Source: Tagaea sp. (GTDB lineage: Bacteria > Pseudomonadota > Alphaproteobacteria > CACIAM-22H2). From it: a stretch of 10,237 nt of DNA. The notes beneath the pieces are model-generated. The model was given only the letters and a program-made list of their open reading frames with translations, searched no databases and was not told where the DNA came from. The stretch spans positions 1 to 10,237 of the forward strand of contig JAMNXK010000042.1 in the NCBI GenBank assembly GCA_023653245.1, given 5' to 3'. A program made the translations under genes and the position numbers. Positions 1 to 6,615 of this stretch are shown here, piece by piece. Every line of letters starts with the position of its first letter. Within the stretch, counting starts at the first letter, position 1.

Positions 1-429
1 CTCGACGCGCTGATCGATCTCGATTCGGCGATGGGAATCGGCGGGATCGCCACCTCCGGCCGCGCCACCAAAGGCCAAGGCGGACGCTCCTTCTCGCTCG
101 GCATCGCCGACGCGGCGACCGTGCTCGCCGTCGACGCCGCGACGGCCGACGTCGCCGCCACCTTGATCGCCAACGCGATCGATCTGCCGGGCCACGCGGC
201 GATTTCCCGGGTGCCGGCCGTCGAATTCGACCCCGATTCCGATCTCGGCGCGCGCCCGGTTACCGTGGACGTCGGAAACCTGTGGCCCGACGAAATCGCC
301 TTGGCCCTCGACAACGGCTTGGCGGTGGCCGAACAATTCCGCCGGCGGGGACTGATCGCCGGCGCCTTCCTGGCGCTGCGCGGCGAACGGCGCATCTGCG
401 GCAAGCCCCACACCGCTTTGGCCGCGTGA
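1..429 (+). CDS. UPF0280 family protein (ApbE superfamily), 3' part
   Basis: The frame is open from the first base, so the N-terminal part lies outside the window and 142 residues are visible. The block GGIATSGRATKGQGGRSFSLG (residues 14-34), followed by GIADAATVLA and an Ala-rich AADVAATLIANA helix, is typical of UPF0280/COG2122, an uncharacterised family placed in the ApbE (FAD:protein FMN transferase) superfamily. No signal peptide or membrane segment is visible in this part. The family has no established reaction; flavin or other cofactor handling would be only a guess from the fold. The stop at 427-429 is 11 bases before the next start, with AGAGGA between them as its ribosome site, so the gene leads an operon with the two PF06684 genes and the TRAP transporter. 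In my recollection UPF0280 and PF06684 genes are often neighbours in proteobacteria, which suggests a joint function. Confidence 0.85.
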   Translation, partial: LDALIDLDSAMGIGGIATSGRATKGQGGRSFSLGIADAATVLAVDAATADVAATLIANAIDLPGHAAISRVPAVEFDPDSDLGARPVTVDVGNLWPDEIALALDNGLAVAEQFRRRGLIAGAFLALRGERRICGKPHTALAA

Positions 430-440
430 GAGGAAAACGC

Positions 441-1022
441 ATGACCGTCGATATCCGCAAGATCGCGATCTTCATCGAGGACGTGTTCCACGAGTACGGG
501 CCCGCGCCGGCCAAGCCCTTGCGCCTGGGTGCCATCGCCGCCGTGATCGCCAATCCTTTCGCGGGGCGCTACGTCGCCGACATCCAGCCTTTCATGGAGG
601 AGCTCAAGCCCCTCGGCCTGGACCTGTCGCAAAAACTGATCGCCGCGATGGGCGGTGACAAGGCGGCGATCCAAGGCTTCGGCAAGGGGGCGATCGTCGG
701 CACTTCGGGCGAGCTCGAACACGGCGCGCTCTGGCACGCGCCGGGCGGCTACGTGATGCGCAGCGTGCTCGACGACGCCAAGGCGATCGTACCGTCCAAC
801 AAAAAAGTCGGCGGGCCGGGCACGCGGCTCGACATTCCGCTCACCCACAAGAACGCGTCCTATGTGCGCTCGCACTTCGCCACGATGGAAGTCGGCATCG
901 CCGACGCGCCGCGCGCCGGCGAGATGATCGTGATCCTGGCGATGAGCACGGGCGCGCGCATTCACGACCGCGCGGGCGGGCTCAAAGCGTCCGAGATCAA
1001 GGGCGAGGACGGTCTGCGATGA
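441..1022 (+). CDS. Amino acid synthesis family protein (PF06684/DUF1185), copy 1
   Basis: 193 residues, normal length for the family. The ATG at 441 is preceded by AGAGGA with good spacing, whereas the open frame further upstream overlaps UPF0280 and is a shadow. Visible family blocks are VIANPFAGRYV (35-45), GKGAIVGTSGELEHG (81-95), a Lys/Gly-rich KKVGGPGT (121-128), and DIPLTHKNASYVRSHF with MEV..ADAPRAGE (131-161). Structures of this family show a variant of the chorismate-mutase fold, from which a role in amino-acid metabolism was proposed; no reaction is established to my knowledge. It is probably cytosolic, as no signal or membrane segment is seen. It overlaps the next gene by ATGA, giving translational coupling. 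Compared with copy 2 it differs in the middle (ALWHAPGGYVMRSVL, 96-110) and has lost the acidic residues after GRYV, so the two may not be interchangeable. Confidence 0.88.
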   Translation: MTVDIRKIAIFIEDVFHEYGPAPAKPLRLGAIAAVIANPFAGRYVADIQPFMEELKPLGLDLSQKLIAAMGGDKAAIQGFGKGAIVGTSGELEHGALWHAPGGYVMRSVLDDAKAIVPSNKKVGGPGTRLDIPLTHKNASYVRSHFATMEVGIADAPRAGEMIVILAMSTGARIHDRAGGLKASEIKGEDGLR

Positions 1023-1603
1023 AGGCCCAAATCCGCAAACTGGTCGTGCAGATCGAGGAAACGCGCACCGAGATGGGCCGCGCGGTGAACCCGCCCGCGC
1101 GCCGGGCGGCCGCGATCGCGGTGATCGCCAACCCGTGCGCCGGGCGCTATGTCGAGGATCTCGAGGAATTGATGGCGATCGGCGAGGAGCTGGGTGAACT
1201 GCTCGGCCGCAAGGCGGTCGAAGCACTCGGCATCGCGCCCGGCAAGGCCGAGAGCTACGGCAAGGCCGCGATCGTGGGCGAGGACGGCGAGCTTGAGCAC
1301 GCCGCCGCGATCCTGCATCCGCGCCTGGGCAAGCCCTTGCGCGCCGCGGTCGAAAAGGGGGCGGCGCTCGTGCCCTCGGCCAAGAAACGCGCCGGGCCCG
1401 GCGCGCCCTTGGACGTTCCCCTCGGCCACAAAGACGCCGCTTTCGTGCGCTCCCATTTCGACGCGATGGAGGTCCGCGTGGCCGACGCGCCGCGCGCGAA
1501 CGAAATCCTGGTCGCGGTCGCCGTGACCGATTCGGGGCGGCCTTTGCCCCGCATCGGTGGCCTCGCCAAGGAACAGATCGAAGGCAAAGACGGATTGCGC
1601 TAG
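1019..1603 (+). CDS. Amino acid synthesis family protein (PF06684/DUF1185), copy 2
   Basis: 194 residues. The start is the ATG that overlaps the preceding stop (ATGA at 1019-1022), with GGCGAGGAC upstream as ribosome site. It looks like the more canonical member of the pair: VIANPCAGRYVEDLEEL (35-51), GKAAIVGEDGELEHAAAILHP (81-101), PSAKKRAGPGAPLDVPLGHKDA (119-140) and VRSHFDAMEVRVADAPRANE (143-162). Alignment to copy 1 is collinear from end to end, including the C-terminal (D/E)GLR, so the pair arose by tandem duplication or by acquisition of two family members. The family is structurally known but functionally unsettled. Its place between UPF0280 and a solute importer, facing an enamidase operon, suggests a step in catabolism of the imported compound, but this is inference from context. 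A heteromeric complex with copy 1 is possible given the coupled translation. Confidence 0.9.
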   Translation: MKAQIRKLVVQIEETRTEMGRAVNPPARRAAAIAVIANPCAGRYVEDLEELMAIGEELGELLGRKAVEALGIAPGKAESYGKAAIVGEDGELEHAAAILHPRLGKPLRAAVEKGAALVPSAKKRAGPGAPLDVPLGHKDAAFVRSHFDAMEVRVADAPRANEILVAVAVTDSGRPLPRIGGLAKEQIEGKDGLR

Positions 1604-1646
1604 AACTCGAACCAAGAACCCGAATTCAAGGACAGGAGAGAGAACG

Positions 1647-2642
1647 ATGACCAAGACCCCCCTGACGCGCCGCGCGATCCTCGCGGGCTCGGCCGCCACC
1701 GCCGCCGTGCTGGCGGCACCCGCGCTGGCGCAAGCCACGCGCGAATTCCGCATCGGCATGATCACCCCGCCCGCGCATGTGTGGAACCAGGAAGCCACGG
1801 CGCTGAACGCCACGTTGCGCGAGATGTCGAACAACCGCTTCGGCTCGGCCGTGTTCCCCTCGGGCCAGCTCGGCAACGAAGCGGCGATGGTCCAGCAGCT
1901 GCAGACCGGCGCGCTCGACATGGCGTGGATCACCACGGCGGAAATCTCCAACCGCGTCGAGGCCTTCGGCGCGCTGCACGCGCCCTTCCTGGTGCGCAAC
2001 GTCGCCCAGGCCGAGCGCCTGCTGAAGACGCCGCAGGTCCAAGCGTTGCTCGAGCCGCTGCCCGGCCAGATCGGCGCGGTGGGGCTGGGCTTCGGCATGA
2101 CCGGCATGCGCCAGATGCTGACGCGCGACGCGACCAACACCGTGAGCGACATCCGCGGCAAGAAGGTGCGGATCATCCCCTCCGCTCCGATCCGCGACTT
2201 CTTCACCATCATCGGCGCCGCCCCCACGCCGATGCCGCTGCCGGCGGTCTACGACGCGCTGGCCAACGGCCAGATCGACGCGCTCGACATGGATTTCGAG
2301 TCGGTGCTGAACAACCGCTACAACGACCTGTCGCGCACCATGCTGGTGACCAACCATCACATGTTCCCGATGGTCGGGCTGATTTCCGCGCGCGTCTGGG
2401 CGTCGCTGGCGCCGGCCGACCGCGAGATCGTGCGCAACGCCGCCACCCGGCATCTCGACCGCGTGAAGTCGCGCTTCGTGGCCGAGGAGGACGACAAGCA
2501 GCGCCGCCTGACCGGCGGGGCGATGCAGGTGCGCGCCGTGGGCGCCGACTTCTTCGGCGACGCGGTGGCGCAATGGGACCGGATGTGGGGTCCGAAGGCG
2601 CCGCTGCTGGCCGATCTGCGCCGCATCTCGGCGACGTTCTGA
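1647..2642 (+). CDS. dctP: TRAP transporter solute-binding protein, DctP family
   Basis: 331 residues, the family's usual size. The ATG at 1647 has a strong AGGAG eight bases upstream; the longer frame from 1557 lies inside the previous gene. The N-terminus carries a signal peptide with a twin arginine (LTRRAILAGS, RR at 8-9), a hydrophobic Ala-rich core and APALA before a likely cleavage near residue 28, so export by Tat is likely. The mature part shows PSGQLGNEAAMVQQLQTGALDMAW (71-94) and DIRGKKVRI (168-176); R175 sits where DctP proteins keep the arginine that binds the ligand's carboxylate. VYDALANGQIDALD (201-214) is the other family block. It would deliver an organic acid to DctQM in the membrane. 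The substrate cannot be read from sequence; 'dctP' is a family label and does not imply C4-dicarboxylates. Confidence 0.95.
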   Translation: MTKTPLTRRAILAGSAATAAVLAAPALAQATREFRIGMITPPAHVWNQEATALNATLREMSNNRFGSAVFPSGQLGNEAAMVQQLQTGALDMAWITTAEISNRVEAFGALHAPFLVRNVAQAERLLKTPQVQALLEPLPGQIGAVGLGFGMTGMRQMLTRDATNTVSDIRGKKVRIIPSAPIRDFFTIIGAAPTPMPLPAVYDALANGQIDALDMDFESVLNNRYNDLSRTMLVTNHHMFPMVGLISARVWASLAPADREIVRNAATRHLDRVKSRFVAEEDDKQRRLTGGAMQVRAVGADFFGDAVAQWDRMWGPKAPLLADLRRISATF

Positions 2643-2689
2643 GCGGAAAGGCGGGGCGGTTCCGCGCCGGGACCGCCCCTGTTTTCCGC
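2643..2689 (+). promoter_or_regulatory. Intercistronic hairpin between dctP and dctQ
   Basis: Starting at the base after the dctP stop, arms 2643-2660 and 2672-2689 pair as 7 bp, a 3x3 internal mismatch and 8 bp, around an 11-base loop. The 3' arm is followed by CGCATCCG and then the dctQ start, with no U-run, so it is not a classical terminator. Such structures between solute-binding and permease genes commonly protect the upstream mRNA or reduce read-through, so that binding protein exceeds permease. That role here is inferred. Confidence 0.6.
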
Positions 2690-2697
2690 CGCATCCG

Positions 2698-3273
2698 ATG
2701 GGACCGCTCTCCAAATTCAGCGATTTTCTCGCGCGCGTCGAACGCTGGCTGCTGATCGGGCTGGCGGGGCTGCTGACCGCGCTGATCCTGCTCAACGTGG
2801 TGACGCGCGCCATGCGCATGCCGCTCTATTGGGTGGACGAGGCGGCGATCATGTCGATGATCTGGCTGACCTTCGTGGGCGCTTCGCTGACGCTGCGCCG
2901 GCGCCTGAGCGTGGCGGTCACGATCGTGCCCGAGATGCTGTCCCGCCGCGCGGTCGCGTGGCTGAAGGCGGGCGTTTCGGGCGTGACGCTCGGGTTCGGG
3001 ATCATGCTCGTCTGGCTGATCTTCGTCTGGCTCGATCCGATCGCCTTCGCCGCCATGGGGTTCGACGTGAACGCCTTCGTCAACACGACCTTCAATTTCG
3101 TCTATCGCGAGGCGACCAACACGCTGGGCATTCCGAAAATCTGGGTCTGGCTGGTGATGCCGTGGTTCTCGTTCACCTGGACCGTCCACGCGCTCGCCAA
3201 TTTCCTCGAGGACGCGGGCGCGGCGTTGGGGTGGCGCGAAGCCCCCGCCGTCGTCGCCGCGGACGGGACGTGA
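2698..3273 (+). CDS. dctQ: TRAP transporter small permease subunit, DctQ family
   Basis: 191 residues with four predicted membrane helices, about 17-37, 47-66, 92-112 and 148-170, as in DctQ. Family features visible are LLNVVTR at the end of helix 1, PLYWVDEAA (42-50) entering helix 2, and TFVGASLTLRRR (58-69). The subunit pairs with DctM and helps dock the periplasmic binding protein. The loop between helices 3 and 4 is rather long (about 113-147). The ATG at 2698 is the first usable start and gives a proper DctQ N-terminus, but I see no Shine-Dalgarno sequence; the hairpin arm ends only eight bases before it, so translation initiation is probably weak or depends on the hairpin being open. 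The gene is followed after four bases by dctM. Confidence 0.92.
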   Translation: MGPLSKFSDFLARVERWLLIGLAGLLTALILLNVVTRAMRMPLYWVDEAAIMSMIWLTFVGASLTLRRRLSVAVTIVPEMLSRRAVAWLKAGVSGVTLGFGIMLVWLIFVWLDPIAFAAMGFDVNAFVNTTFNFVYREATNTLGIPKIWVWLVMPWFSFTWTVHALANFLEDAGAALGWREAPAVVAADGT

Positions 3274-3277
3274 CGCG

Positions 3278-4543
3278 ATGATCGCCCTCGCCTTCGCCGC
3301 CCTGCTGTTCGCGGGCGTGCCGATCGCGCTCGTGCTTGCGCTCACGGCCGCCTTCTACATCGTCTGGGCCGACAACACGGTGCTGTTCGCCAGCTACCAC
3401 GCCCAGATGTTCGGCGGCATCGAGAGCTACGGGCTCATGGCGATTCCGCTGTTCATCCTGGTCGGCGAGTTCATGAACGCGGGCGGGATCACGCGCCGAC
3501 TGCTCGAGCTGGCGGGCGCCATCATCGGCCGGGTCAAAGGCGGGCTCGCCTACATCAACCTGCTCGCCAACATGTTCATGGCCGCGATCCTGGGCTCGGC
3601 GCTCGCGCAGATCGCCATCATGACCCAGGTCATGGTGCCCGAGATGGAGCGCAAGGGCTACGACAAGCCCTTCGCGGTCGCAACGACCGCCGCCGCGGGC
3701 ATGCTCTCGCCGATCATTCCGCCCTCGATGCTGTTCGTCATCTACGGCGTGCTCGCGCAGGTGTCGATCGGCGACATGTTCCTCGCCGGCGTGATCCCGG
3801 GGTTGATGATGACGGCGGGATTCTTCGTCGCGATCGCGTTCCTGGGCTGGTGGAAATACGACTATCCCTACACGGAGAAGCACACGCCGCGCGAGCGCGT
3901 GCGCAACGCGGCGCGCGCGGCGCCGGCGCTGCTGATCCCGGTCTGCATCATCGGCGGCATCGTGGGCGGCATCGCCACGCCAACCGAATCGGCCGCCGTC
4001 GCCGCAGCCGCGTCGTTCCTGCTGGGCAAGTTCGTCTACAAGGAGCTGCGGCTGCGCGAGATCCACCACATGCTGTTCCGCACGGCGACCAGCGCGTCGC
4101 TGGTGCTGTTCCTGGTGGCCGCGGCCAACGTGTTCGGCTGGGTGCTGGTGTTCGAGAAAGTGCCCCAGGCGGTGGCGGTGTGGATCCAAGCCGTCGCCGA
4201 CTCGCCGATCGCCTTCATGCTGCTGATCAACGTGCTGCTGCTGATCGTGGGCTGCCTGATGGACGGGATCGCGGCGCTGATCATGGTCGTTCCGATCCTC
4301 CAGCCGATCGCCGAGAACGTCTACGGCATCAACGATTTCCATTTCGGCGTCGTGGTCTGCATCAACCTCGTCCTCGGCATCCTGACGCCGCCGGTCGGGG
4401 CGGGCCTGTTCGTCGCCTCGGCGATGACGGGGATCAAGCCCGGGCAAATCTTCATCCCGTGCATCCCCTTCGTGCTGGTGACGATGGCGCTGCTGGTGGT
4501 GCTGTCGATCTGGCCGTGGTTCACGCTCGCGCTGCTGACTTGA
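3278..4543 (+). CDS. dctM: TRAP transporter large permease subunit, DctM family
   Basis: 421 residues, highly hydrophobic, about a dozen membrane segments, full family length. It is the ion-coupled channel subunit. Family blocks are AIPLFILVGEFM (55-66), GGLAYINLLANMF (88-100), TTAAAGMLSPIIPPSMLFVIYG (136-157), GIATPTESAAVA (231-242), LMDGIAALIMVVPI (327-340) and LGILTPPVGAGLFVASA (366-382). At 106-111 it reads GSALAQ where many DctM proteins have GSA-x-AD, so the usual acidic residue is Gln; this may mark a TRAP subfamily and perhaps an altered ion site. The start is four bases after the dctQ stop. Its TGA stop is directly followed by the stop of the opposing nitrilase gene. The complete PQM set means the transporter is probably functional. 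Confidence 0.95.
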   Translation: MIALAFAALLFAGVPIALVLALTAAFYIVWADNTVLFASYHAQMFGGIESYGLMAIPLFILVGEFMNAGGITRRLLELAGAIIGRVKGGLAYINLLANMFMAAILGSALAQIAIMTQVMVPEMERKGYDKPFAVATTAAAGMLSPIIPPSMLFVIYGVLAQVSIGDMFLAGVIPGLMMTAGFFVAIAFLGWWKYDYPYTEKHTPRERVRNAARAAPALLIPVCIIGGIVGGIATPTESAAVAAAASFLLGKFVYKELRLREIHHMLFRTATSASLVLFLVAAANVFGWVLVFEKVPQAVAVWIQAVADSPIAFMLLINVLLLIVGCLMDGIAALIMVVPILQPIAENVYGINDFHFGVVVCINLVLGILTPPVGAGLFVASAMTGIKPGQIFIPCIPFVLVTMALLVVLSIWPWFTLALLT

Positions 4544-5386
4544 TCAGCTTTCGAGCGTGTAGAGATCGGGCCGGCGGTCCTGCCAGGTGCGCACCGAACC
4601 GCCATTCCGCGCGCGCGCCAAAGCGCCCATGTCGAAATCCGCGGCGACGACCTGGTCGTCGTTGACGATCCCTTCGGCGAGCACGCCGCCGGGCGGGAAG
4701 GGATAGTCGCACGGGCTCAGCAGCGCGGCTTGGCCGTGATTGGCGCGCATGAGCGGCACGTTGGGCAGCGAGCCCGTCGTCATCGCCACGGCCACGTAGA
4801 CCTGGTTCTCGATCGCGCGCGCGGCCGAGCAGATGCGCACGCGCGCCATGCCGTGCGCATCGTCGGTGCAGCTCGGCACGAGCAGGATGTCCGCGCCGCG
4901 CGCGCGCGCCTGGCGGCCGAGTTCGGGGAACTCGACGTCGTAGCAGACCGGCATCGCCACGCGCGCGAACCCGAGATCGAAGACCCGCAGCGACTCGCCT
5001 TGCGTCAGGCGCCAGGGCGCCACTTCGCACGGCGTGAGATGGAGCTTGGCCTGACGCTCGATCCGCCCGTCGGGCAGGAACAGATGCGCGGTGTTGCGAA
5101 GCCCATTTCCGTCGGAAACGAGATGCGTGCCCGCCACCACGGCGATCGCATGGCGCGCGCTGAGGCCCGCGAACAACTCCTCGTAAGCTTGCGTGGCGTC
5201 GGGAAGGGTCTCGATCCCGCCCGCGCCTGGCACGGTGAGCAGTTCGAAGGTCAGGTATTCGGGCATCACCAGAAGCCGGGCGCCGAACTCGGACGCGGCG
5301 GCGACATGGGTCTCGACGCGCGCGGCGAACTCGGCGAACGAGCCGATCGCCTGGAAGCGATACTGCGACGCGGCGATCCGGATCAC
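4544..5386 (-). CDS. Carbon-nitrogen hydrolase (nitrilase superfamily)
   Basis: 280 residues starting at a GTG whose second and third bases begin the enamidase stop (GTGA overlap); the longer frame upstream lies inside the enamidase gene and is rejected. The Glu-Lys-Cys triad is visible: E43 in LLVMPEY, K114 in RQAKLHLTP and C148 in MPVCYDVEFPE. Members hydrolyse non-peptide C-N bonds of amides, N-carbamoyl compounds or nitriles through a thioester, in the cytosol. The segment KLHLTPCEVAPWRLTQG (114-130) recalls the C-N hydrolase domain that in other bacteria is fused to a GNAT domain, but no GNAT part is present here. Coupling to an enamidase suggests it cleaves an amide formed before or after ring opening; an omega-amidase-like role is possible. 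The exact substrate is not determinable. It converges with dctM with no intergenic base. Confidence 0.9.
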   Translation of the reverse strand: MIRIAASQYRFQAIGSFAEFAARVETHVAAASEFGARLLVMPEYLTFELLTVPGAGGIETLPDATQAYEELFAGLSARHAIAVVAGTHLVSDGNGLRNTAHLFLPDGRIERQAKLHLTPCEVAPWRLTQGESLRVFDLGFARVAMPVCYDVEFPELGRQARARGADILLVPSCTDDAHGMARVRICSAARAIENQVYVAVAMTTGSLPNVPLMRANHGQAALLSPCDYPFPPGGVLAEGIVNDDQVVAADFDMGALARARNGGSVRTWQDRRPDLYTLES

Positions 5387-6576
5387 GCGACGATCTCGGG
5401 CACGCGTTCGGCCGGGGGCGTGTTGCGCGATCGCCCGATGCGCACGATCCCGTCGATCACCACCATGCCCACGCCGGGCAGATCGCCCTTGCGCACCGAG
5501 TCCAGCATGTCGGCGCCGCTCGAATGCTGCGCCTTGTCCAGGAAGACGAAATCGGCGCTGCGGCCCGTCTCGACGATCCCGCAATCGAGATCGCGGATGC
5601 GCGCGGTGTTGCCCGTCGCCATGCAGAACACCTGCTCCGCCGGCGTGTCGCCCACGGCCGACAGCAGCGCGATCATGCGCAGGATCCCGAGCGGCTGCAC
5701 GCCCGAGCCCGCCGGGCTGTCGGTGCCCAGGATCACGCGATCGAGCTGTTTGAGTTCCTTGGCGACGCGCAGCGCGTGCAGGCCGGCGAGCTCGTTGCCG
5801 TTATGCACGATCTCGATCGCCCGGCCGCATTGCTCGCACAAACAGGAGATCTGCGCCAAGGGCAGCGCGGTGTGCCCGCCATTGATGTGGCCGATCACGT
5901 CGGCGTCGGCTTCGAGGATCACGTCCTTGTCGATATAGCCCGAGCCGGGCACCGACGGTCCGCCGGTGTGGATGGTCGAGCTCATCCCGTATTTGCGCGC
6001 CCAGGCGACCATTTGCTTGGCCTCGGCCCCTTGCTTGACCGAGCCGAGCCCGATCTCGCCCAGCAGCTTCACGCCCGCTTGGGCGAGCTCGGCGAAGTCG
6101 CTTTCGACCATGCCTTTCTCGATCACGGGGGCGCCGGCATGGACCTTCACCCCGCCGGGGCGGAAGGCGTCGAAGCTGCGTTGCGCGGTGATGGCCAAGG
6201 CTTTCAGCCCGACGATGTCCTTCGGCCTGCCGGGCAGATGGACTTCGCCCGCCGAGATCATCGCGGTGACGCCGCCATGCAAGAACGAATCGATCCAGCC
6301 GAGCTGGCTCTGGCGCGGCGTCCAATCGCCGAACACCGGATGGACGTGGCTGTCGATCAAGCCGGGGGCGAGCGCCGTGCCCTTGGCGTCGATCGTGACG
6401 TTGGCGCCGGAAAGATCGAGGTCCTTCGCCTTGCCGAGCGCCGCGATCTTGCCGTCGATCGCGATCACGCAATCGGCGTCGAGGATCGGCCGCTCCAGCA
6501 TGCCCGAGAGCAGCAGACCGATATTCTTGACGACCAGCTTGCCCGAGGGCCCGCCGGTGGGGGCGGCTTGCGCCAT
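5383..6576 (-). CDS. ena: Enamidase-like amidohydrolase
   Basis: 397 residues from the ATG at 6576, which has AAGGAG at ideal spacing; a GTG nine bases upstream overlaps that site and is unlikely. It matches the enamidase of Eubacterium barkeri as I remember it: KNIG near the start, TPRQ (86-89), LHGGVTAMISAG (99-110), LPGRPKD (114-120), GVKVHAGA (142-149), SHINGG-like GHINGG (229-234), PLGILR and the C-terminal SRNTPPA. Enamidase hydrolyses 6-oxo-1,4,5,6-tetrahydronicotinate to 2-formylglutarate and ammonia using a binuclear metal centre. Candidate ligands here are H77 and H79 (HVH), E174 (GEIGLG), H203, H230 and D286. An added Cys cluster, CLCEQC (245-250), is unusual. The gene is coupled to a C-N hydrolase, so a ring-opening catabolic step on a cyclic enamide or lactam is likely. 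No other nicotinate-fermentation gene is visible, so the substrate may differ. Confidence 0.87.
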   Translation of the reverse strand: MAQAAPTGGPSGKLVVKNIGLLLSGMLERPILDADCVIAIDGKIAALGKAKDLDLSGANVTIDAKGTALAPGLIDSHVHPVFGDWTPRQSQLGWIDSFLHGGVTAMISAGEVHLPGRPKDIVGLKALAITAQRSFDAFRPGGVKVHAGAPVIEKGMVESDFAELAQAGVKLLGEIGLGSVKQGAEAKQMVAWARKYGMSSTIHTGGPSVPGSGYIDKDVILEADADVIGHINGGHTALPLAQISCLCEQCGRAIEIVHNGNELAGLHALRVAKELKQLDRVILGTDSPAGSGVQPLGILRMIALLSAVGDTPAEQVFCMATGNTARIRDLDCGIVETGRSADFVFLDKAQHSSGADMLDSVRKGDLPGVGMVVIDGIVRIGRSRNTPPAERVPEIVA

Positions 6577-6579
6577 GCT

Positions 6580-6607
6580 CGACACTCCTTCTTCGTTCGG
6601 AGTGTCG
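6580..6607 (-). promoter_or_regulatory. Inverted repeat covering the enamidase ribosome binding site
   Basis: CGACACTCC (6580-6588 on the + strand) and GGAGTGTCG (6599-6607) form a perfect 9-bp inverted repeat with a 10-base spacer. In the - strand transcript the second arm contains the GGAG of the AAGGAG ribosome site for the ATG at 6576, so a hairpin would hide it. The site is also suitable as a DNA operator for a dimeric regulator. It begins nine bases after the usg stop and has no U-run, so a terminator is less likely. Confidence 0.6.
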
Positions 6608-6615
6608 CCGCGTCG

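Noticed and set aside
962..2227. Long - strand open frame across the PF06684 copy 2 and dctP genes
   Set aside because: Its product is a low-complexity Arg/Ala/His-rich shadow of well-recognised genes on the other strand, as expected in GC-rich DNA.
3173..4447. 424-codon - strand frame opposite dctM
   Set aside because: The product is a His/Asp/Arg-rich string with no domain character, and the + strand encodes a complete DctM.
4530..4560. Shared bidirectional terminator between dctM and the C-N hydrolase gene
   Set aside because: Only the 6-base TGATCA palindrome is there; no stem-loop with a U-run is visible on either strand.
5384..5584. N-terminal extension of the C-N hydrolase
   Set aside because: The extension lies inside the enamidase gene and adds Arg-rich sequence before the normal family start IRIAASQ; the GTG at 5386 fits better.
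6577..6585. GTG at 6585 as the enamidase start
   Set aside because: It overlaps the AAGGAG ribosome site, which is ideally spaced for the ATG at 6576.
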